Both the position numbers and the translations under genes were made by a program. From JAWKTM01 sp041399085 (lineage in GTDB: Bacteria > Planctomycetota > Planctomycetia > Pirellulales > Pirellulaceae): a stretch of DNA of 64,000 nt. Below are positions 54,462 to 63,787 of this stretch, in pieces (position 1 is the stretch's first letter; each line of letters begins with the position of its first letter). The notes below the pieces were generated by a model. It was not told the DNA's origin. It saw nothing but the letters and a program-made list of their open reading frames with translations, and made no database searches. The stretch covers positions 4,915-68,914 of the forward strand of contig JAWKTM010000037.1 of the NCBI GenBank assembly GCA_041399085.1. Reading direction: 5' to 3'.

Positions 54462-56687
54462 GTGACCCAACGCACTTCCACCGCCGCCATTCTGTCTCGC
54501 GCTCCGCTTCATCCCGAGCGTTTCGCTTACGCCTGCGCGGCCACGATTTTTCTCGGCGCGGTGTTGCTGTTTCAAGTGCAGCCGATGATCGGCAAAATGG
54601 TTCTGCCGTGGTTCGGCGGCAGCCCATCGGTCTGGACCACCTGCATGCTGTTCTTTCAGGTGCTGCTGGTTGGCGGCTACGCATATGCCGACTTGCTTGG
54701 TCGTTGGCGATCGCGAAGGGCGGTGGCGATTGTCCACGCGATCTTACTGCTTTCGACGGTTTGCCTTCTGCCGATCACGCCCGATTCGGTTTGGAAGCCG
54801 GACGGCCAAGCCAACCCGACTTGGTATCTGCTGTTGTTGCTGGGCGTTCATGTGGGACTGCCTTACTTTTTGCTCGCCAGCACCGGCCCGTTATTGCAGA
54901 ACTGGTTTGCACGCGTCTATCCGCAGCGTTCGCCGTACCGGCTGTACGCGCTCTCGAACGCCGGATCGATGGGCGCGTTGCTCAGCTATCCGTTTCTCGT
55001 CGAACCGACGCTGAACACCGTTTGGCAAGGCTGGATGTGGTCCGGCGCGTTTGTCCTGTTCGCGATCATGTGTATTGGATTAGCCTTTTCATTTCAGCGA
55101 CAATCCAACCTGGAGCAATCCACGACTTCGAATTCAAAGTCGAAGAAGAAACTCACTTCATCACAATCCACGGAGCAAGATAAGCCTGTTCCGGATGAAG
55201 GGGCTTCGATCTCCTGGGCTCACCGGGTGCTGTGGATCGTGCTGCCGGCTTTCGCCTGTGTGATGCTGCTGGCGGTTACGAATTATCTATGCCAAGACGT
55301 GGCCGTGTCACCGCTGATGTGGGTCGTGCCGCTGAGCCTCTACTTGCTGACCTTCATCATTTGCTTCGATCGCGAGTCCTGGTATTCGCGGCGGATTTAC
55401 AGCTTGGTGGCCTTGGTGGCGGTGATGATGGTCTGCAATTTTATGTTGGCCTCACACATGGAGATTTTGTATCGCGATCTGGGCATCAACTTTGATTATT
55501 CGAATTTCGTCCGGCGATTGGACGTACAAGCGTTTGCATTTCTGTTCCTGCTGTTCACCGTCTGCTTGTTGTGCCATGGCGAATTGGTAAGGCTGAAGCC
55601 CGCACCTCGTTACCTCACAACCTTCTATTTGTCCGTTTCCGTGGGTGGAGCATTGGGAGGCATCTTGGTCGGGGTTGTTTGCCCGGCCATTTTCAGCGGC
55701 TATCACGAACTGCACCTGGCAATTATCGCGGCGGCGTTGTTCTCGGGTTATGTCTTTGGCCAAGAGGCTTTTCGCACATGGCTCCGCGAAAAGCGGCTCT
55801 ACAAAGCGTTGTGTGGCGTCGCCGCACTGGTTGGGTTGTATGTGGTGCTTTGGTCGCAAGCCGAGAGGATGGCAACTTCGGCTGTGGCCATCGAACGCAA
55901 CTTCTATGGTGTTCTGTGGGTACAAGACCACTTCCAAGACAGTACGGAAGAGCCGTCTTGGTACGGCCGCGCTCTTTATCACGGCCGAATCTTGCATGGC
56001 TATCAGTATCTCACGCCCGGTCGCGAACGCGTACCCACGACTTATTACATGGAGAACAGTGGCGTTGGTCTGACCCTGCGAAACTTCCCGCGCCCTGAAG
56101 GCCGCGGACTAAGAGTGGGGCTCGTCGGCCTGGGGGCGGGGACACTGGCGTGTTATGGCGAAGCGGGCGATCACTACACGTTCTATGAGATCAATCCCCA
56201 GGTTATTGATTTCGCGAAAGCCTATTTCACATTCTTAAGTGACTGTCCTGCCGAGCTGGATTTCCGATTGGGCGACGCGCGGTTGTCGCTCGAACGTTCC
56301 GAGTCGCCGCCGGACGATGTTTTGGTGCTGGATGCCTTCAGCGGCGACGCCATTCCCACGCACTTGCTTACGCGCGAAGCGTTTGAATTGTACGAGCAGC
56401 GTCTGACGCCCGACGGCGTTCTCTGCGTGCATGTCAGCAATCGGCATTTGCGATTGGAGCCGGTCGTGGCGCGGCTGGCCGACGAGGCCGGATGGTCGAT
56501 CGTGACCATTGCCAAGCGCGGCGCGGTCGGACTGGCCGAAACCGAATCCGATTGGATGTTGCTCACCCGCAACGAAGACTTTTTGCAGTTGCCAGCGATC
56601 GCCGATGTGCAACGTCCGCCCGAACGCGACCCAACGATGCCGCTGTGGACGGACGGGTATCACAATCTGCTGCGAATCTTGCGTTAG
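54462..56687 (+). CDS. fused polytopic membrane / spermidine-synthase-like protein
   Basis: This 741-residue protein begins with two blocks of membrane helices (about 20-220 and 260-480; FLGAVLLFQVQPMIGKMVLP, PLSLYLLTFIICFDRES), separated by a charged loop rich in Lys/Ser. The C-terminal 230 residues form a methyltransferase-like fold of the spermidine-synthase superfamily (LRVGLVGLGAGTLACYGEAG, DARLSLERSE, VLVLDAFSGDAIPTHLLT). The key aspartates for polyamine chemistry cannot be confirmed. The family is widespread, membrane-bound and uncharacterised. GTG at 54462 is the best start; there is no clear Shine-Dalgarno. Confidence 0.82.
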   Translation: MTQRTSTAAILSRAPLHPERFAYACAATIFLGAVLLFQVQPMIGKMVLPWFGGSPSVWTTCMLFFQVLLVGGYAYADLLGRWRSRRAVAIVHAILLLSTVCLLPITPDSVWKPDGQANPTWYLLLLLGVHVGLPYFLLASTGPLLQNWFARVYPQRSPYRLYALSNAGSMGALLSYPFLVEPTLNTVWQGWMWSGAFVLFAIMCIGLAFSFQRQSNLEQSTTSNSKSKKKLTSSQSTEQDKPVPDEGASISWAHRVLWIVLPAFACVMLLAVTNYLCQDVAVSPLMWVVPLSLYLLTFIICFDRESWYSRRIYSLVALVAVMMVCNFMLASHMEILYRDLGINFDYSNFVRRLDVQAFAFLFLLFTVCLLCHGELVRLKPAPRYLTTFYLSVSVGGALGGILVGVVCPAIFSGYHELHLAIIAAALFSGYVFGQEAFRTWLREKRLYKALCGVAALVGLYVVLWSQAERMATSAVAIERNFYGVLWVQDHFQDSTEEPSWYGRALYHGRILHGYQYLTPGRERVPTTYYMENSGVGLTLRNFPRPEGRGLRVGLVGLGAGTLACYGEAGDHYTFYEINPQVIDFAKAYFTFLSDCPAELDFRLGDARLSLERSESPPDDVLVLDAFSGDAIPTHLLTREAFELYEQRLTPDGVLCVHVSNRHLRLEPVVARLADEAGWSIVTIAKRGAVGLAETESDWMLLTRNEDFLQLPAIADVQRPPERDPTMPLWTDGYHNLLRILR

Positions 56688-56800
56688 CCGCGGTGGACAC
56701 GAAGCTCGCGAAAACTTGTCGACGGCCCCACCGGGCTTGCAAAGACCGGCTCTCTGGCGAACACTGGAGCGTCGAATCCGTTGCGCGATTCCGCTACAGC

Positions 56801-56899
56801 GATACCGGAGGGCTTGCGCCCTGCCGCTATAGTCAAACCGGAGGGCTTGCGCCATTTCGCTATAGCGATACCGGAGAGCTCGCGATCTGCCGCTACGAT
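56801..56899 (+). repeat. tandem repeat, three units of 33 bp
   Basis: The units at 56801, 56834 and 56867 share ACCGGAGGGCTTGCGCC and end in CGCTATAG or CGCTACGA. The motif is shared with the array at 48464-48578. Confidence 0.8.
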
Positions 56900-56956
56900 T
56901 TGATCCGGTAACCTTTATTTCCGAACGACTCCTATTTCCGCGCGAAGTCAGGCCCC

Positions 56957-58441
56957 ATGATCTGCGTCAGTATTGGACGAGGACGTCACAAACAAACGAA
57001 GGCCGAACATCGGCACTTGGTTGAACAAGGCGCCAAGATGGTCGAGCTGCGAATTGACTATATCAATAGCAGCGTCAATCTCACTCGGCTGCTGCGCGAT
57101 CGGCCTTGCGATGTGATTATCACTTGCCGGCGCGAACAGGACGGAGGCAAGTGGACGGCTCCCGAAGCGACTCGCCAAATGTTGCTGCGTTCGGCCATTG
57201 CGTCGGGTGTCGAATACATCGACTTGGAAGACGACGTCGCGGGCAGCATTCCGCGATATGGGGCGACGAAGCGAATCGTCAGCCTGCATAATTTTCGCGA
57301 GACGCCCGAGAATCTGGAGGAAATCCACGCGCGGCTGGCATCGCTGGACGCGGACATCGTGAAGATTGCGACGATGGCTCACAATCCTCACGACAATGTG
57401 CGAATGCTGCGGTTGATTAAGAACGCCAAAATCCCCACGGTCGGCATGTGCATGGGTGATATGGGAATGCCCACGCGGATATTGGCTGGCAAGTTCGGCG
57501 CGCCCTTTACCTACGCCACGTTTCACCACGAACGAGCGCTTGCCCCCGGCCAACTCAGTTATCAGCAGATGACGGAGATTTATAACTACGAGAACATCAG
57601 CGAACGGACGGAAGTGTTTGGGGTGATCGCCGATCCGATCGGACACAGCCTCAGCCCGTTGGTACACAACGCCTGTTTCCGCGAACTTCAGATGGACAAG
57701 GTCTACGTGCCGTTCCGCGTTCCCCGCGAGGACTTGGAAACGTTCTTGGACGATTGTGCCGAACTTGGCGTGCGGGGTCTTAGCGTGACGATTCCCCATA
57801 AGGAATCGGTCATGCGATATCTGACGCAAGTGGACGACGCGGCGCGCGAGATCGGTGCGGTCAATACGGTGGTTTGGCGAGACAACGAACGCCACGGTTA
57901 CAACACCGATTACCTCGCGGCGCTCGACAGCCTGACCGCGGCGCTCGGGCGGAACACCAACATCGATACGTTTTCGGGCCGTTCGGCTTTGATTCTAGGA
58001 GCCGGCGGCGTGGCTCGCGCGATCGGCTACGGGCTGATCAAACATGGTTGTGAAGTGACGTTTACCGCGCGTCGTTCAGAGCAGGCCAAGATGTTGGCCG
58101 CTTCGTTGGGAGGCAAAGCCGTGGACTGGGAATCTCGGCACTCGGTTAAGGCTGGCATCCTCGTCAATGGCACTCCGATCGGCATGCATCCGAACGTGGA
58201 CGAGACGCCGTTCGAAGCCAAGTTCTTGCATCGTTCTTCGATTGTGTTCGACACGGTTTACAATCCCGAACAGACGCTGCTGATTAAACAGGCCCGCGAG
58301 TTGAACTGCCGCGTGGTGACGGGCGTAGAGATGTTTGTCCGCCAAGCTGCCTTACAGTTCAAGCTGTTCACCGGCCAGGAAGCTTCGACGGAAATCATGC
58401 GCGATCAAGTCAAGCGAGCCATCGGAGCGGCTCGGCTGTAA
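56957..58441 (+). CDS. aroDE: bifunctional type I 3-dehydroquinate dehydratase / shikimate dehydrogenase
   Basis: This 494-residue fusion catalyses two successive steps of the shikimate pathway. Residues 1-215 are type I dehydroquinase: ELRIDYI, VIITCRREQDGGKW, SLHNFRETPENLEE, and the Schiff-base lysine in DADIVKIATMA. Residues about 220-494 are shikimate dehydrogenase: GVIADPIGHSLSPLVHNACF, GLSVTIPHKE with the catalytic lysine, NTDYLAALDSL, and the nucleotide site LILGAGGVARAIGYGL. The fusion order is as in plants, and occurs in several bacterial lineages. All catalytic motifs are intact. The ABC ATPase gene starts 25 bases later. Confidence 0.95.
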   Translation: MICVSIGRGRHKQTKAEHRHLVEQGAKMVELRIDYINSSVNLTRLLRDRPCDVIITCRREQDGGKWTAPEATRQMLLRSAIASGVEYIDLEDDVAGSIPRYGATKRIVSLHNFRETPENLEEIHARLASLDADIVKIATMAHNPHDNVRMLRLIKNAKIPTVGMCMGDMGMPTRILAGKFGAPFTYATFHHERALAPGQLSYQQMTEIYNYENISERTEVFGVIADPIGHSLSPLVHNACFRELQMDKVYVPFRVPREDLETFLDDCAELGVRGLSVTIPHKESVMRYLTQVDDAAREIGAVNTVVWRDNERHGYNTDYLAALDSLTAALGRNTNIDTFSGRSALILGAGGVARAIGYGLIKHGCEVTFTARRSEQAKMLAASLGGKAVDWESRHSVKAGILVNGTPIGMHPNVDETPFEAKFLHRSSIVFDTVYNPEQTLLIKQARELNCRVVTGVEMFVRQAALQFKLFTGQEASTEIMRDQVKRAIGAARL

Positions 58442-58466
58442 GTCCGCCACGGCTCGGGAAAGCCAC

Positions 58467-59222
58467 ATGATTATTGTCCACCGGCTAACGAAAGCGTTCT
58501 CGCGCGGCCGGTCGCAATTCGTGGCGGTCGATGGCGTCTCGTTTCGTGTCGCGGCGGGCGAAGTTTACGGGCTGCTCGGTCCGAACGGCGCTGGCAAGAC
58601 CACGACGCTGCGCATGATTCTGGGATTGCTTTCCCCGAGTGGCGGTTATGCCGAGGTCGATGGCTTTCGCTCCAGCGACGATGTGGATCAAGTGAAAGCG
58701 CGGCTCGGTTTTGTGTCGGCCGAAGCGGGCGTTTATCCGTGGCTCACCCCGCGCGAAGTGCTGCTCTACTTCGCCGATGTTTACGGAATTGACCCTACTC
58801 GCGCGAAGACCGAGTTGGAGCGAGTGGCCGACTTGATGAACTTGCATGAGTTTCTCGACCAACGTTGCACGACGCTCAGCTCCGGCCAGAAGCAGCGAGT
58901 CAACTTGGCTCGCGCGCTGATTCACGATCCGCCAGCGATGTTGTTAGACGAACCGACGCGCGGGCTGGACGTGGTCGCCAGCAAGACGGTGTTCGACTAT
59001 ATCGAAACACTCCGCTCGCAAGGCAAGGCAGTGTTGGTGAGCACGCATCGGCTGGAACAAGCGCAGCGATTGTGCGACCGATTCGGCTTGTTGCATCGCG
59101 GCCGATTGCGGCACGAAGGGACGCTGGCCGAATTGCAAACCGCCACGGGACACGAGAACCTGGCCGAGATGTTTCTCGACATGCTTAGCTCGCGGCATGA
59201 CGAAACGCAGGTGAGCCGATGA
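58467..59222 (+). CDS. ABC transporter ATP-binding protein (NatA-like)
   Basis: This 251-residue ATPase has Walker A GPNGAGKTT, a signature in LSSGQKQRVNLARAL (LSSGQ), Walker B AMLLDEPTRGLD and the switch histidine in STHR. ATG at 58467 (GGGAA upstream) is chosen over a start at 58335 that overlaps aroDE. It couples to the next gene through ATGA (59219-59222). The pair resembles NatA/NatB-type exporters. The transported substrate is unknown. Confidence 0.93.
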   Translation: MIIVHRLTKAFSRGRSQFVAVDGVSFRVAAGEVYGLLGPNGAGKTTTLRMILGLLSPSGGYAEVDGFRSSDDVDQVKARLGFVSAEAGVYPWLTPREVLLYFADVYGIDPTRAKTELERVADLMNLHEFLDQRCTTLSSGQKQRVNLARALIHDPPAMLLDEPTRGLDVVASKTVFDYIETLRSQGKAVLVSTHRLEQAQRLCDRFGLLHRGRLRHEGTLAELQTATGHENLAEMFLDMLSSRHDETQVSR

Positions 59223-61504
59223 GCGGTTCGTCCTCGGAATCAACGCAGGCGGAGGCGTCCGAGTCGGCTGGCCCAACGCGCGCGGTTCGGCCTCGCGGCG
59301 GCATCGGGCGGATCTGGCGGCTGGCTCGAAAGGAATTGCGCGAAACGTTGCGCGATCGGCGGACGCTGGCGACGCTGATCCTGATGCCGCTGATTTTGTA
59401 TCCGCTGTTGAGCCTGGCGTTTCAGCGATTTCTGGTGGCGAGTTACTTGGCCTCGACGTCCGGCGTCTACAAGGTCGGCATCGAAGAGGAGGTCGATTCG
59501 GAGGTAATTCGCGAGTTGTACGAACGGGGCGATTGGTTGCTCGGCATCGACCAACAAACGGCTCGCGAAACGACTGGAGATGCGTCCGCAGCCGGGCAAG
59601 CCTCCTCGAACGCGGCGATCGCCTCGCCGAAAACTCGCTGGCGCGTGGAATGGTTCGTGGCGGAAAACGTGAGGCAGCGCGTCGCGAACATGGATCTGGA
59701 TATTGGAATCGTGACTTCGCGGAATCGGGGCGACGGAAGTCCACTCGGACGACAACCGCTGTTTGAATTGATCTACCGCGATCAGTCGGTCATGAGTCAA
59801 GGCGCGTTGCTGTATGTGGAATCGCGATTGCGAACTGCCGCGGACGAACGCTTGGTGGCTTGGCAAGCTCGTCGCCCCGGTCGGCCGCCTGTCGTGACGA
59901 TTGGCCATGCGACGGTCGAGCCCGAGGGCGCCGGCGGCGGAGTTTCGCTGGCGGCTTTGGTGCCGTTGATCTTGGTGCTAACGACCATCACCGGAGCCGT
60001 CTATCCGGCCATCGACTTGACGGCGGGCGAACGTGAGCGAGGGACATTGGAAACGCTGATCGCTTCGCCCGTTCCGAGACTGAGCCTGCTGCTGGCCAAG
60101 TACACCGCCGTGGTCACCGTGGCGATGTTGACCGCGTCGGTGAATCTGGCGGCGATGACGATCACGCTGCAAGCCGCCGGTTTGACCCCGCTGTTGTTCG
60201 GGCCGGAAGGGCTGCCGCTGCGAGCGATCGCGGTCGTCTTCTTGCTTTTGATTTTGTTCGCCTGCTTCTTCTCAGCCGTGTTGTTGGCGCTGACGAGCTT
60301 CGCGCGTTCGTTCAAGGAAGCTCAGGCGTATCTGGTGCCGTTGATGTTATTGTCGATCGCGCCGGGGTTGCTCAGCCTGATGCCGAGCGTGACGTTGACG
60401 GGCCCTTGGATGATCGCCCCGCTGGTCAACATGGTGCTGCTCGCGCGAGATGTGTTTGCGGGAACGGCCGCCATAGCGCCGGCTGCCGTGGCGATCGTTT
60501 CGACGCTGCTGTACGCCTTCGCGGCTCTCGGTTTAGCCGCCCGCATGTTTGGCGACGATGCCGTTTTGTATGGGCAACAGCAATCGTGGACCGAGTGGCT
60601 GCGACGTCCTAACGAGCCGCGTTCCGCTACGACAACGGCCGCGGCGTTTGGCTGTTTGGCCCTCGTGTTCCCCGCGTACATTGTGACATCGGGCCTGCTC
60701 GCTCAATGGCCATTTCCCAACGCCGCGACGAAAATTGCGGCCAGCGGCTTGGCCACGCTCCTGTTGTTTGTCGGGTTGCCGTGGTTGGCGCTGTGGCACG
60801 GCCGCGTTCGATTGCGTAATGGATTTCAGCTACGTCTGGCGCCGTGGCCATCATTCATTGCCGCCGTCATTCTGGGGCTTTCGTCTTGGGCCCTCGCGCA
60901 TGAGATCGTGGTTTGGCGAGCCCAAACGGGCGGCGAGACGTCCTTGCCGCGCGAACAATTGGAAGCGTTGCTCAAATCATGGCGAACCGCGCCGGCGTGG
61001 CTGATCGTGGCGGCGCTCGCGATCGCGCCGGCTTGCGGCGAAGAGCTGTTCTTTCGCGGGTATTTACTTGGCGCGATGCGAAATCGCTGGCGGCCCGCGA
61101 CGGCAATTCTGGCTTCAGCCGTCTTGTTCGGGTTGTTTCATTTGATCACGACGCAGATGTTGGCGGCCGAACGGTTCATTACCAGCGCGTCGCTGGGCGT
61201 GCTGCTCGGTTGGGTCTGCTACCGGACGCGGAGCGTTTGGCCGGGGATTGTGCTGCACGCGTGCAACAATACGCTGTTGCTGCTGGCCGCCTACTACCGT
61301 GATGTTTTGGAAACGCGCGGCTGGCGCTGGCTGCAACAGGAACACTTGCCACGCGGTTTGATCGCCTTGGCCGCCGTCGCCTTTCTTATCGGAGTGACAA
61401 TTATCTGGTGGAGTTGCCGCCGGGGAACGTCTGCCGAACCCGCCTTGAATCTCTCACTCTCTGCCAATCAGGATTCCCATGTCGATCGAGATCATCAACC
61501 GTGA
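59219..61504 (+). CDS. ABC-2 permease fused to CPBP-family intramembrane protease
   Basis: This 761-residue membrane protein has an N-terminal NatB-like ABC permease (about 35-430: helix LATLILMPLILYPLLSLAF, a large outer loop, then TAGERERGTLETLIASPVPR and five helices). The C-terminal third is a CPBP (CAAX/bacteriocin-processing-like) protease with EELFFRGYLLGAMRNRW near 607, LFGLFHLITT and LHACNNTLLL, giving the Glu-Glu, His and His/Asn metal-binding set. The ATPase is the gene before it, coupled by 4 bases. The fusion suggests processing and export, or quality control, of a membrane substrate in one complex. It overlaps the HAD gene by 26 bases. Confidence 0.9.
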   Translation: MSGSSSESTQAEASESAGPTRAVRPRGGIGRIWRLARKELRETLRDRRTLATLILMPLILYPLLSLAFQRFLVASYLASTSGVYKVGIEEEVDSEVIRELYERGDWLLGIDQQTARETTGDASAAGQASSNAAIASPKTRWRVEWFVAENVRQRVANMDLDIGIVTSRNRGDGSPLGRQPLFELIYRDQSVMSQGALLYVESRLRTAADERLVAWQARRPGRPPVVTIGHATVEPEGAGGGVSLAALVPLILVLTTITGAVYPAIDLTAGERERGTLETLIASPVPRLSLLLAKYTAVVTVAMLTASVNLAAMTITLQAAGLTPLLFGPEGLPLRAIAVVFLLLILFACFFSAVLLALTSFARSFKEAQAYLVPLMLLSIAPGLLSLMPSVTLTGPWMIAPLVNMVLLARDVFAGTAAIAPAAVAIVSTLLYAFAALGLAARMFGDDAVLYGQQQSWTEWLRRPNEPRSATTTAAAFGCLALVFPAYIVTSGLLAQWPFPNAATKIAASGLATLLLFVGLPWLALWHGRVRLRNGFQLRLAPWPSFIAAVILGLSSWALAHEIVVWRAQTGGETSLPREQLEALLKSWRTAPAWLIVAALAIAPACGEELFFRGYLLGAMRNRWRPATAILASAVLFGLFHLITTQMLAAERFITSASLGVLLGWVCYRTRSVWPGIVLHACNNTLLLLAAYYRDVLETRGWRWLQQEHLPRGLIALAAVAFLIGVTIIWWSCRRGTSAEPALNLSLSANQDSHVDRDHQP

Positions 61505-62285
61505 CTTTCCCCGCGGCGAGTTTCGCGCGGCGGTGTTCGACTTTGACGGAACACTGTCCCTGCTGCGGCGAAACTGGCAAGACGTGATGATTCCGATGAT
61601 GGTCGAAATTTTGCTGGAAACGAACAGCGGCGAATCGCGCGACCAACTGCATGCGGTAGTCGAAGAATTTGTGATGCGATTGAATGGCCGGCAAACGATC
61701 TACCAGATGATGCAGCTTGCCGAGGAAGTCCGTCAGCGCGGCGGCGAGCCGCGTGAGCCGTTGGCGTATAAGCATCAATATCATGAACGGTTGTGGCAAC
61801 AAGTCGGAGACCGCGTCGCTTCCGTGCGCGATGGCCGCGTGCCCCCTGAGCAACTCACGGTCCCCGACGCCGAGAATCTGCTGAAACGATTATCGCAAGC
61901 TGGTTTGGACCTCTATCTCGCCTCGGGCACCGATCTGGTCTACGTCCGCGACGAGCTTTCAGTACTTCAACTCGATTCGTACTTTGGACCACATGTTTAT
62001 GGCGCGCTGGACGACTACAAGAAGTTCTCGAAAGCCATGATTATCGAACAGATCATTCGTGACACACATGTACCTGGTTCGTCCATCGTTGGTTTCGGTG
62101 ACGGATTTGTGGAAATTGAAGAGATCAAAAAGGTGGGCGGATTGGCGATTGGCGTGGCCAGTAATGAAGAGACGCGCGAAGGCATCAACGCCTGGAAGCG
62201 CAATCGCCTGATTCAGGCCGGGGCGGATATAATCATTGGCGACTACGGTTGCCAGGACGAATTGCTGGGCCTGATGGGGTTCTAG
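61479..62285 (+). CDS. HAD-family phosphatase
   Basis: This 268-residue cytoplasmic hydrolase has HAD motif I in AVFDFDGTLSLLRRNW, motif II near YLASGTDL, the motif III lysine in YKKFSKAM, and motif IV in VGFGDGFVEIEEIK. A helical cap fills residues about 35-125. AGGA precedes the ATG. It overlaps the permease-protease gene by 26 bases, so it is part of the same transcript. The phosphate ester it cleaves is unknown. Confidence 0.88.
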   Translation: MSIEIINRDFPRGEFRAAVFDFDGTLSLLRRNWQDVMIPMMVEILLETNSGESRDQLHAVVEEFVMRLNGRQTIYQMMQLAEEVRQRGGEPREPLAYKHQYHERLWQQVGDRVASVRDGRVPPEQLTVPDAENLLKRLSQAGLDLYLASGTDLVYVRDELSVLQLDSYFGPHVYGALDDYKKFSKAMIIEQIIRDTHVPGSSIVGFGDGFVEIEEIKKVGGLAIGVASNEETREGINAWKRNRLIQAGADIIIGDYGCQDELLGLMGF

Positions 62286-62341
62286 TTTCGTGCAGATGGC
62301 ATTGTTGCTCGCTTCCGATTGTTCACGATGGGGATTATGAG

Positions 62342-63787
62342 ATGTTGCGAACCACATGGGTTGCCTTGGTGTTGTACTGTCTCATGCCTTTCACCACAAC
62401 GAACGCCGAACTCACGCAGGAGCAAGTTCGCGAGAAGGAGTTAGCCGCTCGATCGTTGCGCAAGGCAGTCGAATTCTTCCAAGAGCAAGTCTCGGTCGAA
62501 GGCGGGTATCTCTGGCGGTATAGCGACGATCTCAAGCTGCGCGAAGGAGAAGGGCAAGCCAGCGAGTCGATGGCGTGGGTCCAACCGCCGGGAACGCCAT
62601 CGGTCGGAGCGGCTTTGTTAGAGGCGTATCGGTTGACCGACGACAAGTATTATCTGGACGCCGCGCGGCACACGGCTCACGCACTGGTGCGAGGCCAGCT
62701 TGTGTCCGGCGGATGGGATTACCGAATTGAATTCGATCCCGACAAACGCCAGCGATTTGCTTATCGGACAGACGGTCGCTCTGAAGGCACGAACGTGACG
62801 ACGCTGGACGACAACACCACACAATCCGCTTTGCGATTTCTCATGGATATGGATCGCGCGCTGAAGTTTCAAGACGCAAAGATTCACGAGGCCGCGCGGT
62901 TCGCGCTGGATTCACTGATTAAAGCCCAGTATCCCAACGGAGCTTGGCCACAACGTTACAGCGAATTTCCAGACCCCAAACAGTATCCGGTCATGCAGGC
63001 AAGTTATCCCGAGTCTTGGTCGCGGGATTATCCCAAGCCGGACTACCGCAGCTTCTATACGTTTAATGACAATTCGATCGCCGATACGATTGCCACGATG
63101 TTCGCGGCGGCTCGGATATATGACGAGCCGCGCTATCAGCAAACGGCCGAGCGGGCGGGTGGTTTCATTTTGTTGGCTCAGATGCCCGAACCGCAACCGG
63201 CCTGGGCTCAGCAGTACGACGCGAACATGTACCCCGCCTGGGCACGCAAATTTGAACCGCCGTCGATTACCGGCGGCGAGTCGCAGGGCATTATTCGTAC
63301 ATTGTTGATGTTGTATCGCGAAACGGGGAACAAAAAGTATTTGAAGCCCATCCCACCCGCAATTGCTTATCTGCGACGTTCGCTGCGCGACGACGGGCGG
63401 CTGGCCCGTTTCTACGAGCTACACACGAACCGACCTTTGTATTTCACCAAACAGTATGAGCTCACCTATAGCGACGCCGATATGCCCACACACTATGGAT
63501 TTGTAGTAGGCGCCGGCCTGGATTCGCTGGAGCGAGAGTATGAGCGAACCAAAGCTCAGGGGCATGCCCCAACGAAGCCGAATGACGACATCCGCAAGCC
63601 TCGTTATTCGCGTTCCTTGGCCGCCGCGGCCAAGCTGGTGCGCGATGCCATGGACGAGCGAGGGGCGTGGGTAGAGCGAGGCGAGCTCCGCGCGCACGAC
63701 ACGCCTTCACCGACAACCCAGATCATCGACACGCGAACGTTTATCAAGCGGGTCGGCATTTTGGCTCAAATGGCGGCGATTGAATAA
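62342..63787 (+). CDS. exported pectate-lyase-like protein (PL10-type alpha/alpha fold)
   Basis: This 481-residue protein has a signal peptide (TTWVALVLYCLMPFTTTNA). The body has the alpha/alpha barrel motifs of pectate lyase family 10-like proteins: LYLW-type GGYLWRYSDDLK, YPNGAWPQRY, FNDNSIADTIATMFAAARIY, PAWAQQYD and TGGESQGIIRTL. It would cleave uronate polysaccharide; many planctomycete members have only been predicted. ATG at 62342 has GGGGA eight bases upstream; the frame extends to 62249 but overlaps the HAD gene. Probably in the same transcript as the HAD gene. Confidence 0.85.
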   Translation: MLRTTWVALVLYCLMPFTTTNAELTQEQVREKELAARSLRKAVEFFQEQVSVEGGYLWRYSDDLKLREGEGQASESMAWVQPPGTPSVGAALLEAYRLTDDKYYLDAARHTAHALVRGQLVSGGWDYRIEFDPDKRQRFAYRTDGRSEGTNVTTLDDNTTQSALRFLMDMDRALKFQDAKIHEAARFALDSLIKAQYPNGAWPQRYSEFPDPKQYPVMQASYPESWSRDYPKPDYRSFYTFNDNSIADTIATMFAAARIYDEPRYQQTAERAGGFILLAQMPEPQPAWAQQYDANMYPAWARKFEPPSITGGESQGIIRTLLMLYRETGNKKYLKPIPPAIAYLRRSLRDDGRLARFYELHTNRPLYFTKQYELTYSDADMPTHYGFVVGAGLDSLEREYERTKAQGHAPTKPNDDIRKPRYSRSLAAAAKLVRDAMDERGAWVERGELRAHDTPSPTTQIIDTRTFIKRVGILAQMAAIE

